DNA from: Candidatus Thalassarchaeaceae archaeon | Lineage (GTDB): Archaea > Thermoplasmatota > Poseidoniia > Poseidoniales > Thalassarchaeaceae | Direction of reading: 5' to 3' | NCBI GenBank assembly: GCA_029940695.1 | Contig: JAPYUP010000019.1 | Location: 1 to 33,492, forward strand | Length of the DNA stretch: 33,492 nucleotides | Part shown: positions 8,340 through 17,146 of the stretch, piece by piece | Numbering within the stretch: the first letter of the stretch is position 1 | Layout of the letters: each line of letters opens with the position of its first letter | The notes under the pieces: model-generated | Databases searched by the model: none | What the model saw: only the letters and a program-made list of their open reading frames with translations | Told to the model about the DNA's origin: nothing | Made by a program: the position numbers and the translations under genes

Positions 8340-9326
8340 ATGCTCGAGGGAGATGCGAACCCAGTCATTACGACCAAAGCCCTGCACAAAATGTACGGCC
8401 CACACCTCGCGCTAGACGACGTCACCCTCGAGATTCCCAACGGTGCCACTGGTATTCTCGGCCCCAACGGCGCGGGTAAGTCCACCCTGTTCAAGTGCCT
8501 GCTGGGTCTGATCGGCACCACCTCAGGAGAGGGAACCGTCCTCGGCTATGACATCAGGCTCCAGGCCGACCTAATACGCTCCAGGATCGGCTACATGCCT
8601 GAGTACAACGCTCTGGATCCAGGACTCTTCGCTGTGGATCAGGTGCGCTATGCCGGCGAACTCCTCGGGATGAACTCAACTACTGCCACCCAACGAGCCC
8701 ACGAGGTCCTTGAGTACGTCGGCCTCAAAGACCAGAGATACCGCAAGATGGAGACATTCAGCACCGGTATGCTGCAGGCGACCAAGCTCGCCTGTGCTCT
8801 GGTACACGACCCCGAGATTCTGATTTGCGACGAGCCCACTAACGGCCTCGACCAGAGGGCCCGCAGTTTCATGCTGCAGACTCTGAGAAGAACGGTCAAA
8901 GAGGGCAACCGAACCGTTCTGATGAGCAGCCACGTCATGGACGACGTCCAAGAGGTATGCGACCGAATCGTGATGATTCACAAGGGGCGCATTGTGGTCC
9001 ATCGCAGCATCGACGAGCTCGTCAGCCAGGTCGAGCGAGAGATCGAGATTATGGTCTGGGGTGGCGCTAGCAAGATGGAGCATGAGCTCATCTCTAAGGG
9101 CCTGTCAATACGTCGTTTGGGCCGCGTCATACGCATCAAGTTGGAAGACGGCTCCACTATCCAGAAGGTCCTCGAAGCGGCCGTTTCGGCCGGTGTGCAA
9201 GTCCGCCAGATGAGAGAGTACGAGCCGGACCTAGAGGATATATTCCTCCTGATCATGGACAAGCTTGGCGCCCGGATTAAGGGGACCTCTGACCTCATGA
9301 CGCCAGAGCACACCGGAGGTGAGTGA
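8340..9326 (+). CDS. ABC transporter ATP-binding protein (first of two)
   Basis: Cytoplasmic ATPase subunit of an ABC-2 type transporter (328 aa). Walker A is GPNGAGKST (about residues 42-50). The signature region reads FSTGMLQATKLACALVHDP in place of LSGGQ-type, followed by Walker B LICDEPTNGLD and the H-loop LMSSHVMDDV. A C-terminal extension of about 100 residues follows the nucleotide-binding domain, as in CcmA/NatA-like drug or polysaccharide exporters. I start it at ATG 8340, just before LEGDANPVITTKALHKMYG; a frame back to TTG 8292 adds unconserved residues. The permease at 9369 follows after a 42-nt gap. Substrate unknown. Confidence 0.92.
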   Translation: MLEGDANPVITTKALHKMYGPHLALDDVTLEIPNGATGILGPNGAGKSTLFKCLLGLIGTTSGEGTVLGYDIRLQADLIRSRIGYMPEYNALDPGLFAVDQVRYAGELLGMNSTTATQRAHEVLEYVGLKDQRYRKMETFSTGMLQATKLACALVHDPEILICDEPTNGLDQRARSFMLQTLRRTVKEGNRTVLMSSHVMDDVQEVCDRIVMIHKGRIVVHRSIDELVSQVEREIEIMVWGGASKMEHELISKGLSIRRLGRVIRIKLEDGSTIQKVLEAAVSAGVQVRQMREYEPDLEDIFLLIMDKLGARIKGTSDLMTPEHTGGE

Positions 9327-9368
9327 GTCCCTGAGGACGAAGTAGACATCGAGGGTGGCAGGACCCTG

Positions 9369-10340
9369 ATGGAGGTCGCCTTCGGAGCCGGTGACGGGGA
9401 CGAGGACGCCACTGCCGTGGTAGCTAAGCGCCAAGCTAGCCTTGGCACAATCTTCGACCAGAGGTACCGCCCCTGGGATGGCGAGCTCGGACCGAGGTGG
9501 ATGAGGAACTACGCCATTTACAGGCACCATGTCTACGGCCTGTTCACGAGTAAGGGTCACCGGCACTACCATCCGATGGTCCGCCTGATCATCCTCGTTA
9601 TCTTCCTCGGCGCCCTAACTCCGGTCCCCATGCTCTTCCTGTCATCTCTCATCGGTGGAGAGGACGGCGGCTTCCTCTCCAAGATGTGGGGCATCAACCG
9701 GTACAACTTGTGGGGTCAAGTGCTGGGTTACTTCCCTCGCAATCTCTGCTTCTGGCCTCTACTGACCGCGCTCGTCGTCGGTGGGATGATCTCAGATGAC
9801 AGGCAGCACGGCACGAGCGCAATCTACTTCTCACGCCCCGTCACGAGACTCGACTACGCGGCCATGAAGTACCTCAGCGTCGCCGTAATCCTCGGCTTCG
9901 TCATCGTGTTCTCCTACTTCGTGTACTACACCAGCGCAATCGTCTTCCGCAGCGAGGGCTGGGCCTACCTGGCCGATACGCTGCCCATGTTCCTGGCTGG
10001 AATGCTGGCTGGAATCATCCTCGTAATCACCTACACCTCCATCGGACTCGCCCTCTCCAGCATCAGCCAGAGCCGCTTCTTCGCCGCCATCGGCTTCCTC
10101 AGCGTGATTTACGGAACCAAGCTGGTCTCGCTGCTTGTTCAACTGCAGTTCGATACCACGTTCCTCTACGTCCTGAGCCCCTACGACTGCTTAGCGCACC
10201 TCGGGCAGTTCCTCCTTGGAATCCCGTACAACTACGACCACCCCCTCTCCTTCTCGGTGGTCTCGCTCATCTTCATGAATGCCATTTCGATAGGAATCCT
10301 GATGGCCAGGGTATCGTCATTGGAGGTGACGAGAGAATGA
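9369..10340 (+). CDS. ABC-2 type permease (six membrane segments)
   Basis: Membrane subunit paired with the ATPase at 8340-9326 (323 aa). It has a soluble N-terminus of about 70 residues, then six predicted membrane segments near residues 71-93, 120-140, 167-188, 203-228, 237-258 and 285-304. The segment ISDDRQHGTSAIYFSRPVTR followed by DYAAMKYLS (about 141-169) is the ABC-2 hallmark after the second helix, where an amphipathic loop contacts the ATPase. The last four bases (ATGA) overlap the start of the next ATPase, so the two are translationally coupled. Such permeases usually export lipids, drugs or polymers; nothing here specifies which. Confidence 0.88.
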   Translation: MEVAFGAGDGDEDATAVVAKRQASLGTIFDQRYRPWDGELGPRWMRNYAIYRHHVYGLFTSKGHRHYHPMVRLIILVIFLGALTPVPMLFLSSLIGGEDGGFLSKMWGINRYNLWGQVLGYFPRNLCFWPLLTALVVGGMISDDRQHGTSAIYFSRPVTRLDYAAMKYLSVAVILGFVIVFSYFVYYTSAIVFRSEGWAYLADTLPMFLAGMLAGIILVITYTSIGLALSSISQSRFFAAIGFLSVIYGTKLVSLLVQLQFDTTFLYVLSPYDCLAHLGQFLLGIPYNYDHPLSFSVVSLIFMNAISIGILMARVSSLEVTRE

Positions 10341-11284
10341 CGGAAGAGGTTCAGAAGTCACCTGCCGTGCTGATAGACCAGGCCTCGAAGTGGTACGGGC
10401 AGGTCATCGGGATTAACGACGTCTCACTGGCAGTAGACGGGGGCGTCACGGGGATCCTCGGGCCCAATGGCGCTGGTAAGTCCACACTGTTCAAGCTCCT
10501 GATGGGGCGGCTGAAGCCCAGCCAGGGGTCCGTGCGCCTGTTCGGGGTGGATCCATGGTCGAACACCGCCCCCTACCGCCGAGTCGGTTACGTCAGCGAG
10601 TCGGAGCGACTCTACGACTGGATGACCGGTCTGGACTTCGTGACCACTCTGGCCCGCCTGCACGGCATGACCAGAGAGGAGGCGACCGAGCGCTCGGCCC
10701 ACGTCCTCGACTTCGTCGGGCTAGCCGATGTCATGCACAAGGAACTCGGCAAGTACAGCAAGGGGATGAGGCAACGGGTGAAGATTGCCCACGCTCTGGT
10801 CCACGACCCCGACTTAATCATCCTCGACGAGCCGCTTCAAGGCTGCGACCCCATCGCCAGAACGAGCATCATGAGCGTAATCAGGGAGCTGGGCAACCAG
10901 GGCAAGACCGTGCTAATCTCGAGCCACATCCTCGAGGAGATAGAGCGAATCACCGAGCAGATTGTAATACTACATAACGGTCGACTGCTAGCCATAGGGA
11001 ACCTGCATGCGATTAGGGATCTCTTGGACAAGCACCCTCACAGGATCCTAATCAGATGTGAGGACCCGCGCAGCCTAGCAAACCTATTTATCAAGGAGGA
11101 GCCAATCTATGGCGTCCGGTTTCCCAGCGAGGGCCAGCTCGAGATTCAGACCAACAACCTCTCGGCCGCCCACTCGGTGCTCCCTTCGATAATCGTCCAA
11201 TCCAAGCAGGCGATTTCCACCATTGAGAATCCCGACGACAACCTCGAATCCCTCCTAGGATACCTGATAGGGGGTGCCCAGTGA
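10337..11284 (+). CDS. ABC transporter ATP-binding protein (second of two)
   Basis: Second ATPase of the block (315 aa). Walker A GPNGAGKST, signature YSKGMRQRVKIAHALVHDP, Walker B LIILDEPLQGCDP (the usual NGLDP replaced by QGCDP) and H-loop LISSHILEEI are all present. About 100 residues of C-terminal extension follow. Its start overlaps the upstream permease by 4 nt and its stop touches the next start (GTGATG), so all four subunits probably form one operon. It is clearly a paralog of the 8340-9326 ATPase but not a recent duplicate. The two ATPase/permease pairs could form two transporters or one hetero-complex. Confidence 0.92.
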   Translation: MTEEVQKSPAVLIDQASKWYGQVIGINDVSLAVDGGVTGILGPNGAGKSTLFKLLMGRLKPSQGSVRLFGVDPWSNTAPYRRVGYVSESERLYDWMTGLDFVTTLARLHGMTREEATERSAHVLDFVGLADVMHKELGKYSKGMRQRVKIAHALVHDPDLIILDEPLQGCDPIARTSIMSVIRELGNQGKTVLISSHILEEIERITEQIVILHNGRLLAIGNLHAIRDLLDKHPHRILIRCEDPRSLANLFIKEEPIYGVRFPSEGQLEIQTNNLSAAHSVLPSIIVQSKQAISTIENPDDNLESLLGYLIGGAQ

Positions 11285-12993
11285 TGGACAGGAAGGGACT
11301 GGATCTGACGAACACCGTCTGGACTAGGTTGGATCGCAAGGCTGGGGCTATTGTGGAGCTGACCGTCAGGCAGCTCAGTCACCGTATCTCCACTTGGGTG
11401 GTCCTAGGCGTAGGAGTCCTACTCATGGTGCTTCTGCTCGCCTTCTACATAGACTCCGTTAGGAACGACTTCGAGCCCATAGACAACGACGGCGACAGCG
11501 TCGACGAGGACAGCGACGGGTACCCGCTCGGTCAGGAGATGAAGTACGGGACCAGCGATTTCGACACCACTGACTACCCGGGTTCGAGCGAGTACGTCAG
11601 CGAGAGCTCAATAGGCTGGAATGATGGGCTGAGGTCGTTCTATGGCAACAAGACGTGGAGCGGGGAGGCCTTTTTCGATCCGGTTTGGGTGGATCTGGAG
11701 TACAAGGGAGAAGACTATTGGTCGAACATAGTCGACTGGAACGAAACGGAGGACTGCCCGGCGGGCCAGATATACGTTGACTGGTACCCAATCTTCGGCA
11801 CGGCCTGCGATATCGGGGACGGCGCGTACTACATCTACGGAGAGTGGAGGGCGGAGGGGACGGTGTTAGTCCCGGAGCAACAATTCCTCCAGTGGGGCTA
11901 CTACACCGAGCCGTTCGAGGTCGTACCGGATCCCCCAGAGATGTACATCGACGAGGATGACATCGACTGCTTCGACTCAAATGGCGACCGCGTCGACTGC
12001 CCCGCGGCCGACAGATTGTCGGGCAGCCACGGCTACGACGACGACGGCGACTGCCTGAGGATTGGCTGGTTGCCGGGCCAAGAGGGAGACTGGTTCCTCG
12101 AGTGGGACAGGAACACCGATGACAGATTCGACGACGACAACAACGGCAACGGCATCAGGTGCGACGTCCTCTGGGAGGTCGATGCGGACGGCAACGAGGT
12201 GCGACGGATCACTGCGGATTCCTACGTAGACGAAGACCCGAACGACGAGGCGTACATCGGCGAGCTCGGCCACCGGACCTTCGTCATCGGCGTCGGCAAG
12301 ATGGCGTTCGTCATCCTCCTCGGTCTCTTTATCCCGCTCTTCCTGTCCTTGGGACTGGTGAGGGACGAGACCGAGAGCGGCACGCTCCACTTCCTCCTCT
12401 CCAAGCCGATACACCGGGGCGAGTTCATCCTCTACAGACTGATGGGCTACATGGCAGTCTCGGGTAGCTACGTGCTCGCCCTCTCCCTGATTATGGGCAT
12501 AGTCACCGCCACGTTGGGTCCCGGCGACCAGATCTTCAGGCTCTCCGACCTTCCTGTGTGGCTGGGGATAGGAATAGCCACCACCTTCGTGCTCGCGGCC
12601 TACGGGGCGGTGTTCAACACCGTGGGCCTAGTTTCCCCCAAGTACGGCGTGTACGCCTGCATCGTGTTCGGGGTGTGGGAGTTCATGATGGGCACTTTTT
12701 CGATTATCAACCCCAACTGGACCATCTCGAGCATCTCTATCACCCACTGGGCGCTCCAGATGATCGATGCCATCGTCCTGTTGGCGTGGCCCGACACCCT
12801 GCAGTGGGCGGAAATCGGAGCCGCCTACGGCATCGAGAGCTCCCTCTCGATCTTCTGGAAGCCCCCCGTCCACACCTTCGGCACCCAGTCGGCTGCTGTC
12901 GCCCTGCTTGTCAGTGCAGTCATGCTTCTGTCCGTGACCGTGGCGATGGTGGCCGTAGGCCAGTCTGTTTTCAGCAGGCGCGAGATCATGTGA
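11284..12993 (+). CDS. ABC-2 type permease with a large Asp-rich extracytoplasmic domain
   Basis: Membrane subunit of about 569 aa. One helix near residues 37-56 is followed by about 275 residues outside the membrane (11452-12277), then a multi-helix C-terminal half starting at TFVIGVGKMAFVILLGLF. The cytoplasmic loop VRDETESGTLHFLLSKPIHR is the ABC-2 signature. The ectodomain opens with DNDGDSVDEDSDG and KYGTSDFDTTD, resembling thrombospondin type 3 calcium-binding repeats. It also contains several cysteines and further Asp/Asn runs (DDRFDDDNNGNG). An insert after the first helix is the ABC-2 position for substrate-handling ectodomains. Start: GTG 11281 or ATG 11284; I prefer ATG. Operon with the preceding ATPase. 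Calcium binding is inferred. Confidence 0.85.
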   Translation: MDRKGLDLTNTVWTRLDRKAGAIVELTVRQLSHRISTWVVLGVGVLLMVLLLAFYIDSVRNDFEPIDNDGDSVDEDSDGYPLGQEMKYGTSDFDTTDYPGSSEYVSESSIGWNDGLRSFYGNKTWSGEAFFDPVWVDLEYKGEDYWSNIVDWNETEDCPAGQIYVDWYPIFGTACDIGDGAYYIYGEWRAEGTVLVPEQQFLQWGYYTEPFEVVPDPPEMYIDEDDIDCFDSNGDRVDCPAADRLSGSHGYDDDGDCLRIGWLPGQEGDWFLEWDRNTDDRFDDDNNGNGIRCDVLWEVDADGNEVRRITADSYVDEDPNDEAYIGELGHRTFVIGVGKMAFVILLGLFIPLFLSLGLVRDETESGTLHFLLSKPIHRGEFILYRLMGYMAVSGSYVLALSLIMGIVTATLGPGDQIFRLSDLPVWLGIGIATTFVLAAYGAVFNTVGLVSPKYGVYACIVFGVWEFMMGTFSIINPNWTISSISITHWALQMIDAIVLLAWPDTLQWAEIGAAYGIESSLSIFWKPPVHTFGTQSAAVALLVSAVMLLSVTVAMVAVGQSVFSRREIM

Positions 12994-13002
12994 GGGCGCT
13001 CC

Positions 13003-14193
13003 ATGCACGAGGTACCCCGAAGGTTTGAGGGCGACTTCTCTTCCCTCTGGCGCCTCGATGTGATGCCACCCATCCACCGGCTGTCATGGTGGTGGTACTG
13101 GGTAATCATCTTCGTTCCAGACCCGAGCAACCCCGGGCGCACCCGCCAGCTGATGACGCTGTGGTCTACCAAGGAGACCGAGGCCATCCGCGTCAGCGGG
13201 CACTGGTGGAAGCCGGGCTCGAGGATGCACAAGGACGAGCACGGCGGCTTCGTCATTCCGGGGATGGTGTGCGCTTGGTGGTACGATGGCGAGACGATGC
13301 ACGAGCCCCTGACGATAAGGGAGTGCCGGATGGCCGTCGTCGGTGATGATCACCCGCTCTGGCCGGGCGAGGGCTCAGGCGAGGGGGCCGGCGCCATCGT
13401 CCCAATCGAGCGAGAGGACATTTCGCTGGGGATGCTGCCGGGGAACACGGGCATGTGGATGAGTCTGTCCAGCGACCGTGAGGCCAGAGCTAAGGGCGCC
13501 CCATCGACCTTCGAGGCCGAACTGACCCCGTGGTGGGGTCCGACCAGCTCCCTTACCTACAAGGAGAACGAGTACTCCTTCGGTATGGGATACGACATCC
13601 TGAGGCTCCAGGGAGCGAAGTGTACCCTCAAGGTCGATGGGGAGTCGGCAGAGGGCACTGCGTACTTCCAGAAGGTCACCGTTCAGGCGCCGACCACCCC
13701 GTGGTTCTGGGGCATGCTGCACTTCGGCGATGGGTCGTACCTGGACTGGTTCATGCCCCACGTCTCGCCGCTGTCCAGCGCGATGGATGACAGGCCGTGG
13801 CGTCGTAGGGACTTCCTCAGGCGCCCGGACAACGGCGCGGGAATCTTCCACGACAGGACGAGAGGCAGGACCGAGAACTTCGCTCGCTGCGAGGTCGAGC
13901 TGTCTCAGTCGGACAGGGGACTGAGAGACCACCACGGCTACCTGTTGCCCGAGTTCAGGATTAGGGTCTGGAACGGCAGGACCCAGGTATCTCTAGATGT
14001 CCGCGCGGTCAGCAGGGCGAGGTGGACCTTCGACCAACCGACTAGAGGTGGCATGGTCAGCCACCTGACCTACAACGAGTACCCCCTCGAGGTCACGCGC
14101 ATCGCCATACTGGACGAAAAGGGCCTCAGGACCATCGAGGACTACGAGTGGATATATGGCAACGCCGAGCACTCATGGGGGTTCTTGCACTAG
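13003..14193 (+). CDS. Trp-rich protein, possibly AttH/CrtC lipocalin-like
   Basis: I do not recognise this 396-aa protein with certainty. It starts 9 nt after the permease, so it is probably in the same operon. It is unusually rich in tryptophan, with many alternating hydrophobic stretches that suggest beta structure, and it lacks a clear signal peptide or membrane helix. The block GTAYFQKVTVQAPTTPWFWG followed by MLHFGDGSYLDW (about residues 220-250) and the C-terminal NAEHSWGFLH recall the AttH / hydroxyneurosporene-synthase (CrtC) lipocalin fold, which handles hydrophobic substrates. If so, it may act on or carry a lipid moved by the neighbouring ABC proteins. The fold call is tentative. 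The gene itself is well supported by length and context. Confidence 0.6.
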   Translation: MHEVPRRFEGDFSSLWRLDVMPPIHRLSWWWYWVIIFVPDPSNPGRTRQLMTLWSTKETEAIRVSGHWWKPGSRMHKDEHGGFVIPGMVCAWWYDGETMHEPLTIRECRMAVVGDDHPLWPGEGSGEGAGAIVPIEREDISLGMLPGNTGMWMSLSSDREARAKGAPSTFEAELTPWWGPTSSLTYKENEYSFGMGYDILRLQGAKCTLKVDGESAEGTAYFQKVTVQAPTTPWFWGMLHFGDGSYLDWFMPHVSPLSSAMDDRPWRRRDFLRRPDNGAGIFHDRTRGRTENFARCEVELSQSDRGLRDHHGYLLPEFRIRVWNGRTQVSLDVRAVSRARWTFDQPTRGGMVSHLTYNEYPLEVTRIAILDEKGLRTIEDYEWIYGNAEHSWGFLH

Positions 14194-14255
14194 AAATTCG
14201 CATTCCGCTAATGTATTCAACTTGAGACTGAGGCGGCAAAACGAGAGGGGAAGGA

Positions 14256-15176
14256 ATGAGCGACCTAGTCAACCAATTCGGGGCGGAGGTCGATGCGGAA
14301 GAGGTTCGCTACCACTTCAGTGAGATGACCGATGCCGAGACTCCGATTTGGATCGGCGGACCAACTCACTTCTCCATGTTGGGACGCTACGTGCTCATCG
14401 CGCTAGTCCTCCTCGTCCACATGATTTTCTTCTGGGCTGCCAAGGGAGGTGACTTGGAGGGTGAAGGGCAGTTGAACTTCGTCATCGGCCTTGTAAAGCT
14501 CCTGTTGGACATCAGCGGAGTGACCGGTTTCGTCATCGTAATGCTCGTATTCGCCAAGATCAACCATTACCTAAACTTCTCCACCTCGGAGGGGTGGACA
14601 ACTAGATGGCTCGTGCTTAATGGCTTGACTCCTTTTCTCATGGTATTGGCAGACTGGTCCGGCGCGTTGCTCGGGGTTTTTTTGGAAGACGTTCCTGACA
14701 CACCTCGATGGCTGGATTGGTATTACCTAGTGCTCGGCATCGCCTCCGCAGGCTCCGCAGCCATTCTGACACTGCTGTATCGGAGAGCGTTCATGTACGC
14801 CATCACTGACAGGCGGATACACATCCGCAAGAAGTTTATCTACTTCCGTACGAGCATTCACGGTATTTCCTTTGCAGACATCGAGAATCTAAAGGCAACC
14901 CCCTCGATTATCGGTCGCCTACTTGGTTTCGGCGACGTTTTCTTAGTCACTGCCTCGGGAATGGGGCTGGAACCACAATCTTCCGAGCCCGGAATCTCTT
15001 CGAGGTTGTTCGGCTGGTTCTTCTTGCAGCGTAACAGAACCACACCCCTGAGCGACCCAGAGGGTTGCCTATACGGAATCAAAGATCCTATGTCGATATA
15101 TCAACTGATTAACGAGCTTATGGATACCAGCATCGGACCGGCGGGCTCGTTGCCCCCAAGTTCTGATGGCGATTGA
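14256..15176 (+). CDS. Membrane protein with bPH2-like (PH) domain
   Basis: 306 aa with four predicted membrane segments: about residues 42-62, 75-105, 126-146 and 158-176. A soluble domain follows, starting FMYAITDRRIHIRKKFIYFR then SIHGISFADIENLKATPSI. The pattern Y-x-I-T-x-R-R and the later GFGDVFLVTASG are typical of bacterial-type PH domains (bPH2, YdbS/YdbT-like), found in small membrane proteins of unclear function. The C-terminal tail LYGIKDPMSIYQLINELM also fits that family. The start ATG is directly preceded by GAGGGGAAGG, a good but very close Shine-Dalgarno. A 62-nt gap separates it from the upstream gene. Base use is a little less GC-rich than in the ABC genes. Confidence 0.65.
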   Translation: MSDLVNQFGAEVDAEEVRYHFSEMTDAETPIWIGGPTHFSMLGRYVLIALVLLVHMIFFWAAKGGDLEGEGQLNFVIGLVKLLLDISGVTGFVIVMLVFAKINHYLNFSTSEGWTTRWLVLNGLTPFLMVLADWSGALLGVFLEDVPDTPRWLDWYYLVLGIASAGSAAILTLLYRRAFMYAITDRRIHIRKKFIYFRTSIHGISFADIENLKATPSIIGRLLGFGDVFLVTASGMGLEPQSSEPGISSRLFGWFFLQRNRTTPLSDPEGCLYGIKDPMSIYQLINELMDTSIGPAGSLPPSSDGD

Positions 15177-15193
15177 GCGAGGGGCGATTCCGC

Positions 15194-15208
15194 ACCGTTC
15201 ATAACGGT
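15194..15208. repeat. Short inverted repeat between membrane protein and TPR-like genes
   Basis: ACCGTT (15194-15199), loop CAT, AACGGT (15203-15208): a perfect 6-bp inverted repeat. A further ACCGT half-site lies at 15212-15216. It sits in a 62-nt gap and may be an operator or simply a small hairpin. No T-run follows, so a terminator is unlikely. Confidence 0.3.
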
Positions 15209-15238
15209 CAGACCGTCCAATGAGTGCGAGGGACAGGG

Positions 15239-15784
15239 GTGTCAGGTGTCGATGTTCTGACGCAGGCCGCCCAGAGCATCACTCAGGGCGACTTCATGGG
15301 TGCAATGGGGCTGTTTGAGGGCCACATCGAGACCAACCCGGATGATCCTTCCGGCTACCACGGGTGGGCCGAGGCCGCGCTCTTTGAGGTCCAGGAGAAC
15401 GGCAACATGGACGAGAAGGGAAACGACCGAATCAACGAGGGCCAGATCGCCGCCTACTTCCGCAAGGCATCGGGAATGGACCCGGAGAACGCCGACTACC
15501 TCGCCGCGTACTCCAACGCCCTGATCGAGTTCGACCGCATTCCGATGGCGATTCGCCAGTTCAAGAAGCTCAGGGAGTTGGGCGAGAGGTCAGACGAGGT
15601 CGATGTTTCCTTCCACTTATACGAGGCAGCGAGGCTGCTGATTGATGCTATCGACCTCAAGACCAACTTCGACCGGAGCGAGGACTTCGCCCGCCAGTTC
15701 CTGCCCGTGTCTGTGGAGTTCGCGCTCCTTGGTCTGGGCTTCACCTCTGCGGAGGAGGCGCTCGAGTACCTCCAGACCGAATGA
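15239..15784 (+). CDS. TPR-like helical repeat protein, hypothetical
   Basis: About 181 aa, acidic and mostly helical. Segments such as AAQSITQGDFMGAMGLFEGHI then NPDDPSGYHGWAEAAL, and MDPENADYLAAYSNAL then FDRIPMAIRQFKKLREL, follow the 34-residue helix-turn-helix rhythm of tetratricopeptide repeats. I count at least two repeats. Such proteins are generally scaffolds for protein-protein contacts. No enzyme motif is visible. GTG at 15239 is preferred because GAGGG lies 6-10 nt upstream; GTG 15224 is an in-frame alternative. The stop at 15782-15784 is 10 nt before truA, whose Shine-Dalgarno starts inside this intergenic stretch, so the two are probably co-transcribed. Confidence 0.7.
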   Translation: MSGVDVLTQAAQSITQGDFMGAMGLFEGHIETNPDDPSGYHGWAEAALFEVQENGNMDEKGNDRINEGQIAAYFRKASGMDPENADYLAAYSNALIEFDRIPMAIRQFKKLRELGERSDEVDVSFHLYEAARLLIDAIDLKTNFDRSEDFARQFLPVSVEFALLGLGFTSAEEALEYLQTE

Positions 15785-15794
15785 AAGGAGGGGC

Positions 15795-16676
15795 ATGCGC
15801 TTGGACAGCGACCGCTTCTTGGTCGCGCTGGGGTACCACGGCCACGCCTTTCACGGCTCGCAGGTTCAGCCCGACGTCCGCACCGTCGAGGGCTCCCTGT
15901 TCCAGGCTCTCCGCAGACTGACCTGGTGGGGTGACGGCTGCTTGGAGATGTCTAGCAGGACCGATGCGGGGGTCAGCGTGAGGATGTGCCTAGCGCGCAT
16001 CGACCTGCCCGCATCCGTGTCCGGAAAGGCAAGTGAGCAGTCGATAGTCAGGGCGCTGAATGACAACCTCCCTTTGGGCATGGTAATCCTAGCTGCGAGG
16101 AAGGCCCCCTCTGGCTCGAAAGTCAGGTACGCCGAGTTCCGCAGGTACTTGTATCGACTGGAGGCGATCGAGGAGTGGCCGTCCAATCCGGATCTTGACC
16201 TAATCCGGAGTGCCTGTACGCTAATCGAGGGACAGCATGACTTCACCAACCTCTCGAGGGCGGAGGAGGGCAGGGATCCGCTGAGAACAGTCGACGAGTG
16301 CGCCCCGTGGTGCGCTTCCGACGGACGCCCTGTAGGGTTCTCGATCAGCGCTCGCTCGTTCCTGTGGAACCAGGTCAGGAGGGTTGCCTCTGCCATCTCC
16401 GGAGTGGCATCGGGCAGGGCCACACTCGCAGAACTGGAGTCGGCCCTGAGCCGACCCGAGGCAACAGTCGATTTAGGGAGGGCGCCTGCTGACGGACTGG
16501 TATTGTGGTCGATAGCCCATCCTGACTTCGATATCCCCACCTCGGACGAGCTGCCAAACGCCTCTGCCTTCACCAAGCGTCCCGACGATTCCAGGGAGTA
16601 CCGTCGCTGGCTCGCGATGGCGGGCTATGAGATGGGCGCCCTGCTCGAGCGAGAGTGGCTGGCTAGGTTCAGTTGA
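15795..16676 (+). CDS. truA: tRNA pseudouridine synthase A-like (TruA family)
   Basis: Converts uridines in the tRNA anticodon arm (classically 38-40) to pseudouridine. The 293-aa protein carries the catalytic aspartate D57 in MSSRTDAGVSVRM, a fold-typical N-terminus RFLVALGYHGHAFHGSQVQP, and the later motifs RRYLYRL, GQHDFTNLSR and SFLWNQVRRVASAI. A strong Shine-Dalgarno (AAAGGAGGGG) lies just before ATG 15795 and settles the start; the frame stays open upstream to 15642 but overlaps the preceding gene. The 3' end overlaps the convergent riboflavin kinase gene by 8 nt (16669-16676). Exact tRNA positions cannot be told from sequence. Confidence 0.92.
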   Translation: MRLDSDRFLVALGYHGHAFHGSQVQPDVRTVEGSLFQALRRLTWWGDGCLEMSSRTDAGVSVRMCLARIDLPASVSGKASEQSIVRALNDNLPLGMVILAARKAPSGSKVRYAEFRRYLYRLEAIEEWPSNPDLDLIRSACTLIEGQHDFTNLSRAEEGRDPLRTVDECAPWCASDGRPVGFSISARSFLWNQVRRVASAISGVASGRATLAELESALSRPEATVDLGRAPADGLVLWSIAHPDFDIPTSDELPNASAFTKRPDDSREYRRWLAMAGYEMGALLEREWLARFS

Positions 16677-17145
16677 GATTTATCTGGACGACGTCCCCGT
16701 CCTCGCATGGCAGCCCCTCTCGCAGGAAGGTACCTGAGATGATCTCGGCGGTTTGGGTGTGCCTGGTCAGGTCGGGGATTAGGACCGCACAGTCGATCCA
16801 AGACCCCTCGTCCCGGGATATCCTCGCGACGAACGCGGTCGCGCCTCCGAATGACCTGCCGTCCCGCTCGAAGCCATCGATCCTCAGCGGTTCGGGTTCA
16901 GCGGGAGCCTCGCCCTCGTCGAGTCCCGAACTCACCCGCAGAGACCCGTAGTCCTCGAGGCATTCCTCTGGCAGGTCGACGTTGAGCGTCCCCGGCCAGG
17001 CACCGACGCCCAGAACCCGCTTGAATTGGGTCTGGTAGTGCTTCTGCGACATGAAGACGTGGGCACGACCGAGCCCGCTGCTCACTACGCCGCTCAGACG
17101 CACGACCACGGCCGGGGAAGCCCGCACATAATGTTCGGCATCCAC
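16669..17145 (-). CDS. ribK: Archaeal CTP-dependent riboflavin kinase (RibK, DUF120)
   Basis: Makes FMN from riboflavin using CTP. The 158-aa protein has the family core: VVRLSGVVSSGLGRAHVFMS at the start (the glycine-rich G-x-V-x-SG-x-G segment), GVGAWPGTLNVDL, which matches the family's PGTLN motif, and the C-terminal EIISGTFLREGLPCEDGD. The archaeal enzyme is normally about 130 residues; extra length here lies in a Pro/Glu-rich segment near residues 75-90. GTG 17145 is the best start: it lies one nucleotide after the TAG of the upstream gene, so the pair is translationally coupled. The gene ends in an 8-nt tail-to-tail overlap with truA. Confidence 0.85.
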   Translation of the reverse strand: MDAEHYVRASPAVVVRLSGVVSSGLGRAHVFMSQKHYQTQFKRVLGVGAWPGTLNVDLPEECLEDYGSLRVSSGLDEGEAPAEPEPLRIDGFERDGRSFGGATAFVARISRDEGSWIDCAVLIPDLTRHTQTAEIISGTFLREGLPCEDGDVVQINLN

Positions 17146-17146
17146 G

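Noticed and set aside
15642-15794. Longer start for truA
   Set aside because: It would lie inside the TPR-like gene in another frame, and the strong Shine-Dalgarno points to 15795.
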